The notes: generated by a model not told the origin, from the letters alone. A DNA stretch of 18,511 nucleotides from CAYJLB01 sp964370845 (GCA_964370845.1 CAYJLB010000043.1:1-18511); one strand, 5' to 3'; counted from the first letter of the stretch, positions 8,309 to 15,857 are shown. Made by a program: numbers and translations.

Positions 8309-8719
8309 TTAATGAGTTGGAGCATCTCTTAGATACCCTTTAATTTCTGTGGTATTGTAATCACAATACATACAAGTCACTTCAAACTCGTGATAGATAT
8401 GGGTGCAATTTTCACCATAATAGCCTAACTCGGTATAAATAGGTAAATGATTACAACTATTAGAACCGCTGTTTAAAACTTTATCAATGAAATAAACATT
8501 ATTTTCAGAAAATTCTATCCCCTCGGCAATGTTTGATATTGCAACCCATCCTTTTGATGTTGTAGCAGAAATTTGCTCGTCCATAGTTAACTTATTTGCT
8601 GTGTCAAAGGTGAAATGTGTGTCTTTACTATCATTTTCAGAAAAAGCAGTCCCGCTTATTCCAAAAATGTTGATAAAGATAAATAAAACTGTAAAAAATA
8701 AAGACATTTTTCTTTTCAT
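8309..8719 (-). CDS. Small secreted protein, Cys/His-rich C-terminus, unknown function
   Basis: This 136-residue protein belongs to no family I recognise. It begins with a clear signal peptide: MKRKMSLFF, a hydrophobic core, and a likely cleavage site near GTAFS (about residue 23), so it is probably exported. The C-terminal third contains four further Cys and three His (CNH, ENCTHIYHEF, TCMYCDY). This suggests metal binding or disulfides. I start at ATG 8719 rather than the in-frame ATG 8731, because AGAAAGGA touches 8731 directly but lies 12 bases from 8719; the DsrE-like gene at 10650 has the same arrangement. A possible -10 box TATAAT lies near 8780 on the minus strand. Two tandem terminators follow. 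It is separated by about 200 bases from the upstream operon and is probably transcribed alone. Confidence 0.6.
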   Translation of the reverse strand: MKRKMSLFFTVLFIFINIFGISGTAFSENDSKDTHFTFDTANKLTMDEQISATTSKGWVAISNIAEGIEFSENNVYFIDKVLNSGSNSCNHLPIYTELGYYGENCTHIYHEFEVTCMYCDYNTTEIKGYLRDAPTH

Positions 8720-8922
8720 TTTTATTACCATTCCTTTCTGGACGTTTTGGGTGGCTTTACTTTATCCTCCCTATATAAATTATAACATAAAAACAAAACA
8801 AATTATATTAGAATTATAACAAACTTTAAAAGTAAATATTGTGATAATAATTAAATTGTGAATAAAGTATTTATACTTTAGTTATTTTATCAAAATGCAG
8901 AAAATTGATTATTGTAGCAAAC

Positions 8923-9426
8923 TTAAAACGCCTTATCATAAGCAACAACACCGTCAATTTTTGTGTTGTCACCTTTTAAATTTATTGCCATAAAATTCTC
9001 GCTGGGCACATCAAAAGGTGGTTTTATTCCAAAATTAATAGCGGGAAGATAGCCGAATTTTGGGTAATATTCCTCGCTCCCTAAAACAACGGAAAAAGTA
9101 AAACCAAGGTCTTTTGCAATTTTATGCCCCTCTAAAATTAGTGCTTTTCCAACACCTTTTCTCTGAAATTTTGGGCAAACTGACAAAGGTGCAAGGGCAA
9201 TTTCCACCCTCTCACCAATAGAAATTTTAGTGAACAAAATATGCCCGATTACGTCACCGTTTTCCTGTGCAACAAGGGATAATTCGGGGATAAAACTTTC
9301 ACTTTTTCTAAGCCTTTCTACTAAATCTTGCTCCGTTCCGTCACTATGCTTTGCAGTTTCAAAAGCTGCCTTAACAAGGTCGTAAACCCGCTTAAAATCA
9401 GAATTTTCTTCTTTTCTTATCATCAT
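8923..9426 (-). CDS. GNAT-family N-acetyltransferase (YhbS-like)
   Basis: This 167-residue protein has the GNAT fold. The acetyl-CoA-binding motif A is PKFQRKGVGKALILEG (85-100), followed by FSVVLGSEEYYPKFGYLPA (111-129), which is typical of the YhbS subgroup. It should transfer an acetyl group from acetyl-CoA to an amine; the substrate cannot be read from the sequence. Start codons at 9426 and 9423 are adjacent and both suit the site GGAGAAAGGA upstream. The gene lies 18 bases after the VanW-family gene in the same direction, so the two are very likely co-transcribed. No clear terminator follows; a weak palindrome aaagtat/atacttt lies near 8865-8880. Confidence 0.88.
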   Translation of the reverse strand: MMIRKEENSDFKRVYDLVKAAFETAKHSDGTEQDLVERLRKSESFIPELSLVAQENGDVIGHILFTKISIGERVEIALAPLSVCPKFQRKGVGKALILEGHKIAKDLGFTFSVVLGSEEYYPKFGYLPAINFGIKPPFDVPSENFMAINLKGDNTKIDGVVAYDKAF

Positions 9427-9444
9427 AAGAAGTATTCCTTTCTC

Positions 9445-10275
9445 CTATAAATTCACAACATTTTCATCAGTTTGTAAAAAAGGCGAATACATCATTATTG
9501 CAGAATTTTTCACAATTAAAACTTCGCTGATTAAATTATTATTTTTGTCAAATTCTTGCTTAAAAAGTTCGTTATGTCGGCTGTGTCCGCCCCAAAATTC
9601 ACCCACAAATTGGTGGTTTTTTTCCACAATCTCATACCTTGAATTTTGTTCCTTTGAAACACGAAGTTCCCCCGTTAAAAATTCCTCACCAACTTCAACA
9701 AAAAGCTGAAAAGTGTCATTTGTATTGTTTTGTATCATCAAATCACCGTGGGGATAAAAGCAAGTTGCACCGCTTCCGAAAGGTTGTGTGCGGTTTGAGT
9801 CAGGAAAAACGTCAAAACCGTGCCTGTGACGCTCAATTATAGTCAAAGGGGAGTGAGCAACTATCCAAAAAATAAGGTTAGAAAGTTGGCATAATCCGCC
9901 CCCAGTTCCGCTGTGAAAAGTTCCGTTTTTAAGTATCATTCCATCAAGATAACCCTTGCTTTTACTAGGGTTTCCGATAAGTTTCCAATAGCTAAAAATT
10001 TCACCTGGTCTAATTAAAATTCCGTCAATTTTTTTGGTAGCGATTTTTAAATTTACCACTTTATTTTCCTGCATCCACATATCAACGTCTTTTAGTTTTC
10101 GCATTAAAATAGTTTTGTGGGAAAAACATTCGTAAGGCAAAGGTGTTTTGTTAAAAGTTTTTGCAAAGTATTTATTTTGTCTTATCCAAAGGAGTTTTCG
10201 TCTAAATCCGTAATATTTTTTCCCCAAAGCAAGCCTCAAATTTGAGCGATGAATAGGTTTTTCCATATTTTTCAT
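9445..10275 (-). CDS. VanW-family protein
   Basis: This 276-residue protein carries the VanW domain (about residues 84-200). Its conserved stretches are RPGEIFSYWKLIG (89-101), GGGLCQLSN (125-133) and RHGFDVFPDSNRTQPFGSGA (151-170). The family's biochemical role is not established. It is named after an accessory gene of some vancomycin clusters, but most members have nothing to do with resistance, and there is no vanHAX-like gene here. No signal peptide is evident, so the protein is probably cytoplasmic. ATG 10275 has GAAAGGA about 10 bases upstream; the in-frame ATG 10266 is possible. It follows the DsrE-like gene by 39 bases and precedes the GNAT gene by 18, suggesting one operon. Confidence 0.88.
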   Translation of the reverse strand: MKNMEKPIHRSNLRLALGKKYYGFRRKLLWIRQNKYFAKTFNKTPLPYECFSHKTILMRKLKDVDMWMQENKVVNLKIATKKIDGILIRPGEIFSYWKLIGNPSKSKGYLDGMILKNGTFHSGTGGGLCQLSNLIFWIVAHSPLTIIERHRHGFDVFPDSNRTQPFGSGATCFYPHGDLMIQNNTNDTFQLFVEVGEEFLTGELRVSKEQNSRYEIVEKNHQFVGEFWGGHSRHNELFKQEFDKNNNLISEVLIVKNSAIMMYSPFLQTDENVVNL

Positions 10276-10314
10276 TAAGAGTCTATTCCTTTCAAATTTT
10301 TTTACTGAAAAAAA

Positions 10315-10650
10315 CTAAATTGTAAGAAGTTTTTCGTCGCTTTTTAATATGTCAGTAAGAGGAATTCCCATAGGTAAAACTTCTACGCCAAGGTCTTTTA
10401 AAACGTCAACTACACCAAAAATTTCCGCACAAGAAACACAAGCACGAAGCTTTACTCCAGAGTTTATAGCAAGGGTAATGCGTTCACGAATTCCTTCGTT
10501 TTCTGCTACTAATTTTGCTGTTGCGCCCCAAATAATAACGTCAACTTCCTCCCACCAGCCACGAACTTTTGCGTTCACAGCGTACATAAAAACCATTGTA
10601 TGTGCAGTTTCAGGGTTATCATTTGTCCATAAAATATTTAATTTATTCAT
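10315..10650 (-). CDS. DsrE/DsrF-like family protein
   Basis: This 111-residue protein resembles DsrE-type proteins. It has an N-terminal strand (LNILWTND), the loop DVIIWGATAKLVAEN, and a C-terminal CVSCAEIFGVVDVLKDLGVE with two Cys three residues apart. DsrE/TusD relatives carry sulfur on a conserved Cys during sulfur transfer; whether this member does so is inference. I start at ATG 10650, not the in-frame ATG 10662, because AGAAAGGA abuts 10662 and lies 12 bases from 10650. It is the first gene of the likely operon with the VanW and GNAT genes. An intrinsic terminator and an inverted repeat lie upstream of it. Confidence 0.82.
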   Translation of the reverse strand: MNKLNILWTNDNPETAHTMVFMYAVNAKVRGWWEEVDVIIWGATAKLVAENEGIRERITLAINSGVKLRACVSCAEIFGVVDVLKDLGVEVLPMGIPLTDILKSDEKLLTI

Positions 10651-10707
10651 AAAAATATTCATTCCTTTCTTAATTTTGTGTGACTTTTATACATTAGTTT
10701 ATAGAGT

Positions 10708-10738
10708 AAAAAAGTTTCGCCTGTCATATTTGGCGAAA
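10708..10738 (-). terminator. Intrinsic terminator in the leader of the DsrE operon
   Basis: On the minus strand tttcgcc (10738-10732) pairs with ggcgaaa (10721-10715) and is followed, after one C, by six T (complement of 10713-10708). No gene ends here. It lies between a possible start site near 10764 and the first gene at 10650. It could be an attenuator or the end of a short untranslated RNA. No riboswitch class was recognised. Confidence 0.6.
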
Positions 10739-10751
10739 AGCACAAAATGAT

Positions 10752-10772
10752 GTTTGAAACTTTGTTTCAAAC
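10752..10772. promoter_or_regulatory. Perfect inverted repeat GTTTGAAAC-ttt-GTTTCAAAC
   Basis: Nine-base arms (10752-10760 and 10764-10772) match exactly, with three T between. On the minus strand it lies immediately downstream of TGGTATAGT (10779-10771), a possible extended -10 box, so it would overlap a minus-strand start site. It is a good operator candidate; the regulator is unknown. Confidence 0.55.
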
Positions 10773-10835
10773 TATACCACCCTTTAATTTAATGTTTTTA
10801 TTATATCACATTGGAAAAAATTTTTCAACTTTTCC

Positions 10836-10865
10836 TTGACAAAAACTATACAAAGTGGGTATAAT
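10836..10865 (+). promoter_or_regulatory. Promoter of the nitroreductase gene, with a small inverted repeat
   Basis: TTGACA (10836-10841), an 18-base spacer and TATAAT (10860-10865) form a strong promoter. Within it, TATAC (10847-10851) and GTATA (10859-10863) form an inverted repeat with 7 bases between, overlapping the -10 box. A repressor of the MarR/HxlR type would fit, but no such gene is in the window. Confidence 0.8.
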
Positions 10866-10899
10866 CAAATTATAAATTGTTTAGAAGGGGATAGAATAA

Positions 10900-11439
10900 A
10901 TGGAATTCAAAAAATTAGCAGAAATTCGTGAAAGTTGTAGAAGTTACAATCCAAACAAACCAGTTGACAGGGCATTAATGGAGGAAATTTTGGTAAGCAC
11001 AACAAATTCACCTTCGGCTTGTAATTCACAACCTTGGAAATTTGTTGCTTGTGACGGTGAAGTGGCTGCAAAAATCCCTGATTTAATCATAAGAGATGAC
11101 CTTAAAATAAATCTTTGGACAACAGAAGTTCCAAATTTTGTTGTAGTTTGTGAAACTAAGGCGAAACTTATGAGTTCACTTAAATGCGACTCACAGTTTT
11201 ACGCTCAAATGGATTTAGGTCTTGCAATTTCAACTTTATGTTACGCAGCGGCAGATAATGGGGTTGGAACTTGCATAATCGGAGTTTTTGACGAAGAAAA
11301 ACTAAAAGAAATTTTGAATATTCCTGAGGAAATCAAGGTGAGAGCAATCGTTGCAATGGGTTATCCTAAAGAAGAAGGCACAAGAGAAAAATTTAGAAAA
11401 CCAGCTGTGGAAGCCTTTTCATTTAATAGTTTCCAATAA
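10900..11439 (+). CDS. Nitroreductase-family FMN oxidoreductase
   Basis: This 179-residue protein has the nitroreductase fold, which reduces nitro compounds, quinones or similar acceptors with NAD(P)H through bound FMN, usually as a dimer. The FMN-phosphate motif is RESCRSYNPNKPV (10-22). The second motif is SPSACNSQPWKF (37-48). The late motif NGVGTCIIGVFDEEKLKEIL and the GYPKEEGTREKFRKP tail are also typical. The true substrate is unknown. ATG 10900 has AGAAGGGGA upstream. The gene has its own promoter and terminator and is divergent from the DsrE-VanW-GNAT operon. Confidence 0.92.
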   Translation: MEFKKLAEIRESCRSYNPNKPVDRALMEEILVSTTNSPSACNSQPWKFVACDGEVAAKIPDLIIRDDLKINLWTTEVPNFVVVCETKAKLMSSLKCDSQFYAQMDLGLAISTLCYAAADNGVGTCIIGVFDEEKLKEILNIPEEIKVRAIVAMGYPKEEGTREKFRKPAVEAFSFNSFQ

Positions 11440-11453
11440 AAATTATTATAATA

Positions 11454-11492
11454 AAACGTAGGAACGGAAAAATTTCTGTTCCTACGTTTTTT
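11454..11492 (+). terminator. Intrinsic terminator after the nitroreductase gene
   Basis: The 12-bp perfect stem aaacgtaggaac (11454-11465) / gttcctacgttt (11478-11489) can extend inward with gaaa/tttc. Six T follow, ending at 11492. Confidence 0.88.
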
Positions 11493-11511
11493 ATTTAGAG
11501 CATTTTTATGT

Positions 11512-11582
11512 TTTATCGGACAAGGTAAATATAGCATTCACAAAATCCGACCTCGAGGGCAGAAATTTTACTATTTTACAAA
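11512..11582. repeat. Short second copy of the intergenic repeat
   Basis: TTTATCGGACAAGG (11512-11525) equals 4837-4850 exactly. ACAAAATCCGACCTCGAGGG (11540-11559) and the following GCAG match 5063-5086 with about two differences, and CTATTTTACAA (11571-11581) resembles 5095-5105. The two conserved blocks are 14 bases apart here and about 210 apart in the long copy, so this looks like an internally deleted form. The rest of the gene-free stretch 11493-11832 holds AT-rich sequence and the next promoter. Confidence 0.65.
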
Positions 11583-11738
11583 TCTAACTAATAATATGTA
11601 TGTTGTACTAAAACGTTAAAAAGTGAAACTAGCTAACGTAATTTTTTGATAAATATGATTAAACAATTTAATCTTAAAGATGAATTTTGATAAAACAGAG
11701 TTAATTTTTTGTTAAAATATTAATAAAAACAATTTTAC

Positions 11739-11767
11739 TTGACATTTTATTGGAAATAATATACAAT
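11739..11767 (+). promoter_or_regulatory. Promoter of the chemoreceptor gene
   Basis: TTGACA (11739-11744), a 17-base spacer and TACAAT (11762-11767) give a near-consensus sigma-A promoter, about 65 bases upstream of the start codon. This is not the sigma-28 type often seen for chemotaxis genes. Confidence 0.75.
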
Positions 11768-11832
11768 TAAATAGGTTAGTTCACAAAACGTTAATATTTT
11801 TTTAATGATTTAAGAGTAGATTGGAGTTTTTT

Positions 11833-13203
11833 ATGAACAGTAAAGATGAATTATATCAAAAATCGGCGAAATATTCCCCTGAGGTAATTTTTAGATTTAA
11901 TATTTTAATTGCCATAATTTTCTTTCTTATGATGCCTGTGCCTTATCTTTTGGACGGAAAATTATTTGTAGGTGTTACAATGTTTTTGGTGGGAGTAATA
12001 AGTTTTTTTACAGCTTTTGGGTTAAAGAAATTTATTTCTCACAACGCAAGAGTAGCTTCCTTAGTTTCTGCTGAAATGATTGCCGTTATAATTCCGTCTT
12101 TTTTTGGACAGGGAACTCCGCATACATATAGTGCCTTAGCTGCGGCTGTAGCTGTAACAGGGCTGTTTTTCAATGTAAGAGTAGCGAAATACAATACTCT
12201 TGGCGTAATATTTTTTACAGTTTTAATTACTGTTTTCAATGATTATTTTATACCTGGATATGACTTTACTTACCTAGCAAAAGGTATGCTTTTCGTAGTA
12301 GCAGCTTGTCTTTCATCTTACATTTTTGTAAGAATTGTTGTTCTTAGAATTGAAGTAGCTAATTTAAAAACAGAGGAAGCTGAGAATGTTCTTGTTGAAA
12401 TAAAAAAACATATGGAAGAAATTGAAAATCAAAAGGCTATGCAAGCTTTAATGGTTGGTGAAATTAAGAAAATTGCTGGTGCTTTAAATGATTCTGCTGG
12501 GGGAATGCTTACTGTTGTAAATGACCTTTCTGATGGGACAAACCTTCAATCTGCTTCTGTTGAGGAAATAGCAGCTACTGTATCAAAAATTTCTGTTGTG
12601 AGCCGTGAAAATGCTGAAGATGCAAGAAATGCAAAAGAGTTGTCGGATGCATCAAATGCGGGTCTTGAAGTTGGTAGGGCGCAAATGAAAATGATGACTG
12701 AAGCTATGGAAGATATTTCCCAAACTTCTGATGAAATTAACAAAATTATTAAATCCATTGAGGATATAGCGTTCCAAACAAATATTTTAGCCTTAAACGC
12801 AGCTGTTGAGGCTGCAAGAGCGGGTGCAGCAGGACAAGGTTTTGCTGTTGTAGCTGACGAAGTTAGAAGTCTTGCAAACTTGAGTGCCGAGGCGGTAAGT
12901 AACACTGATTTAATGATTACAAATACAATAAATGCTGTTAATAACGGTAAAAAAATCGTAGAAAAAACTGCGCAATCTATTGAAAAAATCGTTGGAAGTA
13001 TTGAGGATATAGTTGTAATTATCGACAAAATCAACAATTCTTCAAAGGACCAATCAACGTCAATTGCTGAAGTTGAAGCGAGCTTGAACAATATTTCTCA
13101 AGTTGTAACAAATAATTCTGCCACTGCGGAGGAAGCAGCTAACACTTCTACACAAATTACCGAGCAAGTTAGAAATCTTAAAGAGTTAACTTTAAGTGTA
13201 TAA
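11833..13203 (+). CDS. Methyl-accepting chemotaxis protein with membrane-embedded N-terminus
   Basis: This is a 456-residue chemoreceptor. The N-terminal 170 residues contain about six hydrophobic helices (residues 15-180) with no large extracellular sensor domain. No HAMP domain is visible. A coiled coil (about 182-215) leads into the cytoplasmic signalling domain. The hairpin tip that contacts CheA and CheW is conserved: IEDIAFQTNILALNAAVEAA begins at about residue 309, followed by GFAVVADEVRSLA. It should couple a membrane or intracellular cue to the chemotaxis kinase. The frame opens with TTG at 11821, but TTGGAG is better read as the ribosome site for ATG 11833, seven bases downstream. 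The gene has its own promoter and terminator. Confidence 0.92.
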   Translation: MNSKDELYQKSAKYSPEVIFRFNILIAIIFFLMMPVPYLLDGKLFVGVTMFLVGVISFFTAFGLKKFISHNARVASLVSAEMIAVIIPSFFGQGTPHTYSALAAAVAVTGLFFNVRVAKYNTLGVIFFTVLITVFNDYFIPGYDFTYLAKGMLFVVAACLSSYIFVRIVVLRIEVANLKTEEAENVLVEIKKHMEEIENQKAMQALMVGEIKKIAGALNDSAGGMLTVVNDLSDGTNLQSASVEEIAATVSKISVVSRENAEDARNAKELSDASNAGLEVGRAQMKMMTEAMEDISQTSDEINKIIKSIEDIAFQTNILALNAAVEAARAGAAGQGFAVVADEVRSLANLSAEAVSNTDLMITNTINAVNNGKKIVEKTAQSIEKIVGSIEDIVVIIDKINNSSKDQSTSIAEVEASLNNISQVVTNNSATAEEAANTSTQITEQVRNLKELTLSV

Positions 13204-13212
13204 TTAAAAATA

Positions 13213-13255
13213 AATAGTGTGAGAAACCTGTTTTGTGGTTTTTCGCACTATTTTT
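13213..13255 (+). terminator. Intrinsic terminator after the chemoreceptor gene
   Basis: A 16-bp stem with two G-T pairs forms between aatagtgtgagaaacc (13213-13228) and ggtttttcgcactatt (13237-13252). T residues follow. Confidence 0.88.
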
Positions 13256-13269
13256 ATATAAATTTGTAA

Positions 13270-13298
13270 TTGCAAAAAGTTTAAATTTATGTTATAAT
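13270..13298 (+). promoter_or_regulatory. Promoter of the VanY-type gene
   Basis: TTGCAA (13270-13275), a 17-base spacer and TATAAT (13293-13298) lie about 50 bases upstream of the start codon at 13350. Confidence 0.75.
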
Positions 13299-13349
13299 AT
13301 TTACTTGAAATAAAAAATATACTTATTATAGATTGGAAAGGTAATAAAT

Positions 13350-14423
13350 ATGAAAAATCAAAAGAGAAAAGGGCAAACTAACACTTTAATAATAGCTGTT
13401 TTTTTGGTGCTTGTGCTAATTGTGCTTGCTTTAATAATTTTTCAACTTACTGAGAAAAAAGAGGTTGACAACAGTCTTTCAGCCAGTGAAAATACCTCTG
13501 AAACTGAGGAAAATACTGCCGAAAATACAGTTCCAACAGTTGAAACTACTGCAAAAACGGAGGCTGGTTTTGTGATTACAATGGAAGGAAATGAAGAAAC
13601 TACTACTCTAGCAAGTGATGAAGAAACTACCGAAAACTCTGGCGAAACTAAAGCTACTGAAAGCGAAACTACTACTGCGGAAAGCGAAAACTCTGCTGAT
13701 GCTGATGACATTTCTGCCTATATGGCTTACTCATTTTTTGACAGCAATTTGACTACAAGATACATAGATTATAAGGAAGAAAATCCTAATTATTCTTATG
13801 AACAAGCGGTTACTCATGTAAATATTGGACTTGATAATCCTTTTTATAGCGTGATTTCTCAAGTTTCTGACCCTGCTTCAGTTGATGTTTTGTGCAATAA
13901 ATATAACTCCTTAGGGGATTATACTCCGTCCAATTTGGTGATGTTGTCATCGGAAAATTCCACAAAGGAAATTTATCTTCGACAAGAGGCTGCGGCTGCT
14001 TTTGAACAGCTTTGCAACGACGCAAAAGAAGAAGGTTACACAATCACTGGAGCAAGCGGTTATCGTGATTATGATTATCAGGCTATGCTGTATCAAAATT
14101 ATTCCGCCCGTGACGGTGCAGAGGAAGCGGATACTTTTTCAGCAAGACCAGGACATTCCGAGCATCAAACAGGGCTTGCAATTGACGTTCAAGGCAGTTC
14201 GGGAACTTATGTTGACTTCAAAAACACACCTGAGTATCAGTATGTTTTGGCACATGCCCACGAGTACGGCTACATTGTAAGGTATACAGAAGAAGGGCAA
14301 CACATCACTGGATATATGCCTGAGGCGTGGCATTTGAGGTATTTAGGAGTTGATTTAGCTACAGAAATTCGTGAATCTGGCTTGACATATGACGAATATT
14401 ATGTGAAACACTTAGCATCGTGA
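13350..14423 (+). CDS. Membrane-anchored D-alanyl-D-alanine carboxypeptidase (VanY-type, peptidase M15B)
   Basis: This 357-residue protein trims the terminal D-Ala from peptidoglycan stem peptides outside the cell, judging from its family. An N-terminal membrane anchor (about 13-33) is followed by an acidic, Thr/Glu/Ser-rich linker of about 90 residues (35-125) with repeated ETT, probably spanning the wall. The C-terminal M15 domain covers about 195-345. Zinc ligands are His272 and Asp279 in SEHQTGLAID and His328 in EAWHLRY, with Glu325 as the likely catalytic base. All are intact. ATG 13350 follows GGAAAGG at a normal distance. It is the only gene between its promoter and the smpB promoter. 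No vancomycin cluster is present, so a housekeeping cell-wall role is more likely than resistance. Confidence 0.92.
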   Translation: MKNQKRKGQTNTLIIAVFLVLVLIVLALIIFQLTEKKEVDNSLSASENTSETEENTAENTVPTVETTAKTEAGFVITMEGNEETTTLASDEETTENSGETKATESETTTAESENSADADDISAYMAYSFFDSNLTTRYIDYKEENPNYSYEQAVTHVNIGLDNPFYSVISQVSDPASVDVLCNKYNSLGDYTPSNLVMLSSENSTKEIYLRQEAAAAFEQLCNDAKEEGYTITGASGYRDYDYQAMLYQNYSARDGAEEADTFSARPGHSEHQTGLAIDVQGSSGTYVDFKNTPEYQYVLAHAHEYGYIVRYTEEGQHITGYMPEAWHLRYLGVDLATEIRESGLTYDEYYVKHLAS

Positions 14424-14517
14424 TAGGTGTAAGCTTATTTTCTTTGTTATCAAGCAAAAAAGCCTGCAAAACTTTCTATAAAAGACATATTTTTATAAAA
14501 AGTGACAAAATTCCCTA

Positions 14518-14546
14518 TTGACATAAAGTCCAAATTGTAATATAAT
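14518..14546 (+). promoter_or_regulatory. Consensus promoter of smpB
   Basis: TTGACA (14518-14523), a 17-base spacer and TATAAT (14541-14546) match the consensus exactly, about 60 bases upstream of smpB. No convincing terminator separates it from the VanY-type gene. Confidence 0.88.
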
Positions 14547-14605
14547 TATATGAAACAATTTTTTTGTTAACAAATTTTTGTTGGCAAAATAAAGTGAGGT
14601 GACTT

Positions 14606-15073
14606 ATGGAAAAGACAGCTTTTAAAACTATTGCTGAAAATAAAAAAGCAAGGCACGATTATTTCGTGATTGAATCAATTGAAACGGGGATAGAGCTTGT
14701 CGGTACAGAAGTCAAGTCTTTGCGAAAAGGCGGAGTGAACTTGAAAGACAGTTGGTGCTCTGTTGACAACGGTGAAATGTTTGTCAAAGGAATGCATATT
14801 TCTCCTTATGAGCAAGGGAATATTTTCAACAAAGACCCTTATCGAGTGCGAAAATTATTGATGCATAAAAAAGAAATTATGCGTTTAATGGGCAGTGTTA
14901 AGCAAGAGGGATTGACTTTAATTCCTATTTCCATATATTTCAAAGGCTCATTAGTTAAGGTTCAACTTGGTGTTTGCAAGGGTAAAAAACTTCACGATAA
15001 ACGTGCTGTTGCCGCTAAAAAGGACGCAAATAGGGAAATGGACAGGGCGTTGAAGTCGGCTAACAGAGGTTAA
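14606..15073 (+). CDS. smpB: SsrA-binding protein SmpB
   Basis: This 155-residue RNA-binding protein binds the tRNA-like part of tmRNA and brings it to stalled ribosomes for trans-translation. Family motifs are ENKKARHDYFVIESIETGIE (10-29), TEVKSLRKGGVNLKDSWC and HISPYEQGNIFNKDPYRVRK. The basic C-terminal tail GKKLHDKRAVAAKKDANREM reaches into the decoding centre in known structures. Length is normal for the family. ATG 14606 has GAGGTGA five bases upstream. Its RNA partner ssrA lies about 2.7 kb downstream on the same strand. It has its own strong promoter; no clear terminator follows, so some read-through into the next gene is possible. Confidence 0.97.
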   Translation: MEKTAFKTIAENKKARHDYFVIESIETGIELVGTEVKSLRKGGVNLKDSWCSVDNGEMFVKGMHISPYEQGNIFNKDPYRVRKLLMHKKEIMRLMGSVKQEGLTLIPISIYFKGSLVKVQLGVCKGKKLHDKRAVAAKKDANREMDRALKSANRG

Positions 15074-15171
15074 TTTGGTTTTGATTTAATGCTGTGATTA
15101 AAAAAGATTTAATAGAAAATTTTGCTGGATATTACAAAATAAAACTACTATTAGGAAAGTGAAAATTTCAT

Positions 15172-15633
15172 ATGAAGAAAATGACAAAAAAAGCACTTAT
15201 TATCATTTTGCCAATTATTTTTATTACGATTATGGTTGTTTTGTATTTTCTCCCGAAAAGTCTAACTAATTTAATTAGCGATGACGCTTCTCTAGCTTTT
15301 TCGATTACAAAATTAAACATAAATAATGATTACGAAGAACTTTTTGATAATACTGATTATAACCATGTAACAGATGAACAAAAAAAGTTGATTAATGAAG
15401 TTTTTCAAAAATATCCTTATCAACGAGATTTAGCCACTCTGTTTTCTGATGGAATAATAAACGATTTTAGTGGAAACGGTTTCGTTTATATGTGGATTTC
15501 ACAGGACGGAGAGGATAATATTATTACACTTTCTCATGACGACGAAATTGTAATCAATAATAAAAATTACACAATGAAAAATTCAAGCGAGTTGCTTAAT
15601 GAAATATTTTTTATTTTAGAAAATATAGATTAA
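15172..15633 (+). CDS. Membrane-anchored protein of unknown function
   Basis: This 153-residue protein matches no family I recognise. A basic start (MKKMTKK) and one hydrophobic helix (about 8-27) make it an N-terminal membrane anchor or uncleaved signal, with the rest probably outside the cell. The remainder is acidic and polar with no Cys and no obvious catalytic motif. ATG 15172 has AGGAAAG about 15 bases upstream, a rather long distance. It is followed after 17 bases by the Zn-ribbon gene, so the two may be co-transcribed. It is the first of five genes placed between smpB and ssrA. Confidence 0.65.
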   Translation: MKKMTKKALIIILPIIFITIMVVLYFLPKSLTNLISDDASLAFSITKLNINNDYEELFDNTDYNHVTDEQKKLINEVFQKYPYQRDLATLFSDGIINDFSGNGFVYMWISQDGEDNIITLSHDDEIVINNKNYTMKNSSELLNEIFFILENID

Positions 15634-15650
15634 TATGGGGGATTCTGAAT

Positions 15651-15857
15651 ATGGCTACATATATTTGCCCAAAATGTAAAAATGATAGTTATGAGCAAGA
15701 CCAGTTTCAAGCAACAGGCGGAACTTTCGCTAAAATGTTTGATGTTCAAAATAAAAAGTTTACTACAGTGACCTGCACAAAATGCGGTTATACTGAGCTA
15801 TATAAAGATGTTACAGGTACAGGTGAGAATGTAATCGACTTCCTATTTGGCGGGTAA
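15651..15857 (+). CDS. Small Zn-ribbon protein (COG3478-like, predicted nucleic-acid binding)
   Basis: This 68-residue protein has two Cys pairs, C6-P-K-C9 and C42-T-K-C45, which form a zinc ribbon. The stretch between them (FQATGGTFAKMFDVQNKKFT) and the end (NVIDFLFGG) fit a small conserved Bacillota family described as a predicted nucleic-acid-binding Zn-ribbon protein. No experimental role is known to me. ATG 15651 follows GGGGGA at a normal distance, and the gene lies 17 bases after the unknown membrane protein gene. Confidence 0.85.
   Translation: MATYICPKCKNDSYEQDQFQATGGTFAKMFDVQNKKFTTVTCTKCGYTELYKDVTGTGENVIDFLFGG

Noticed and set aside
8131..8325. A 64-codon minus-strand open frame
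   Set aside because: It overlaps the end of the secreted-protein gene and both terminators, and has no ribosome site.
11612..11650. acgtta/taacgt hairpin before a T-rich stretch
   Set aside because: The stem is only six weak pairs with a long loop; there is no upstream gene for it to end.
9445..14423. Vancomycin-resistance cluster, from VanW- and VanY-type genes
   Set aside because: The two genes are on opposite strands, kilobases apart, with no vanHAX, vanRS or vanZ. Both families are common outside resistance loci.
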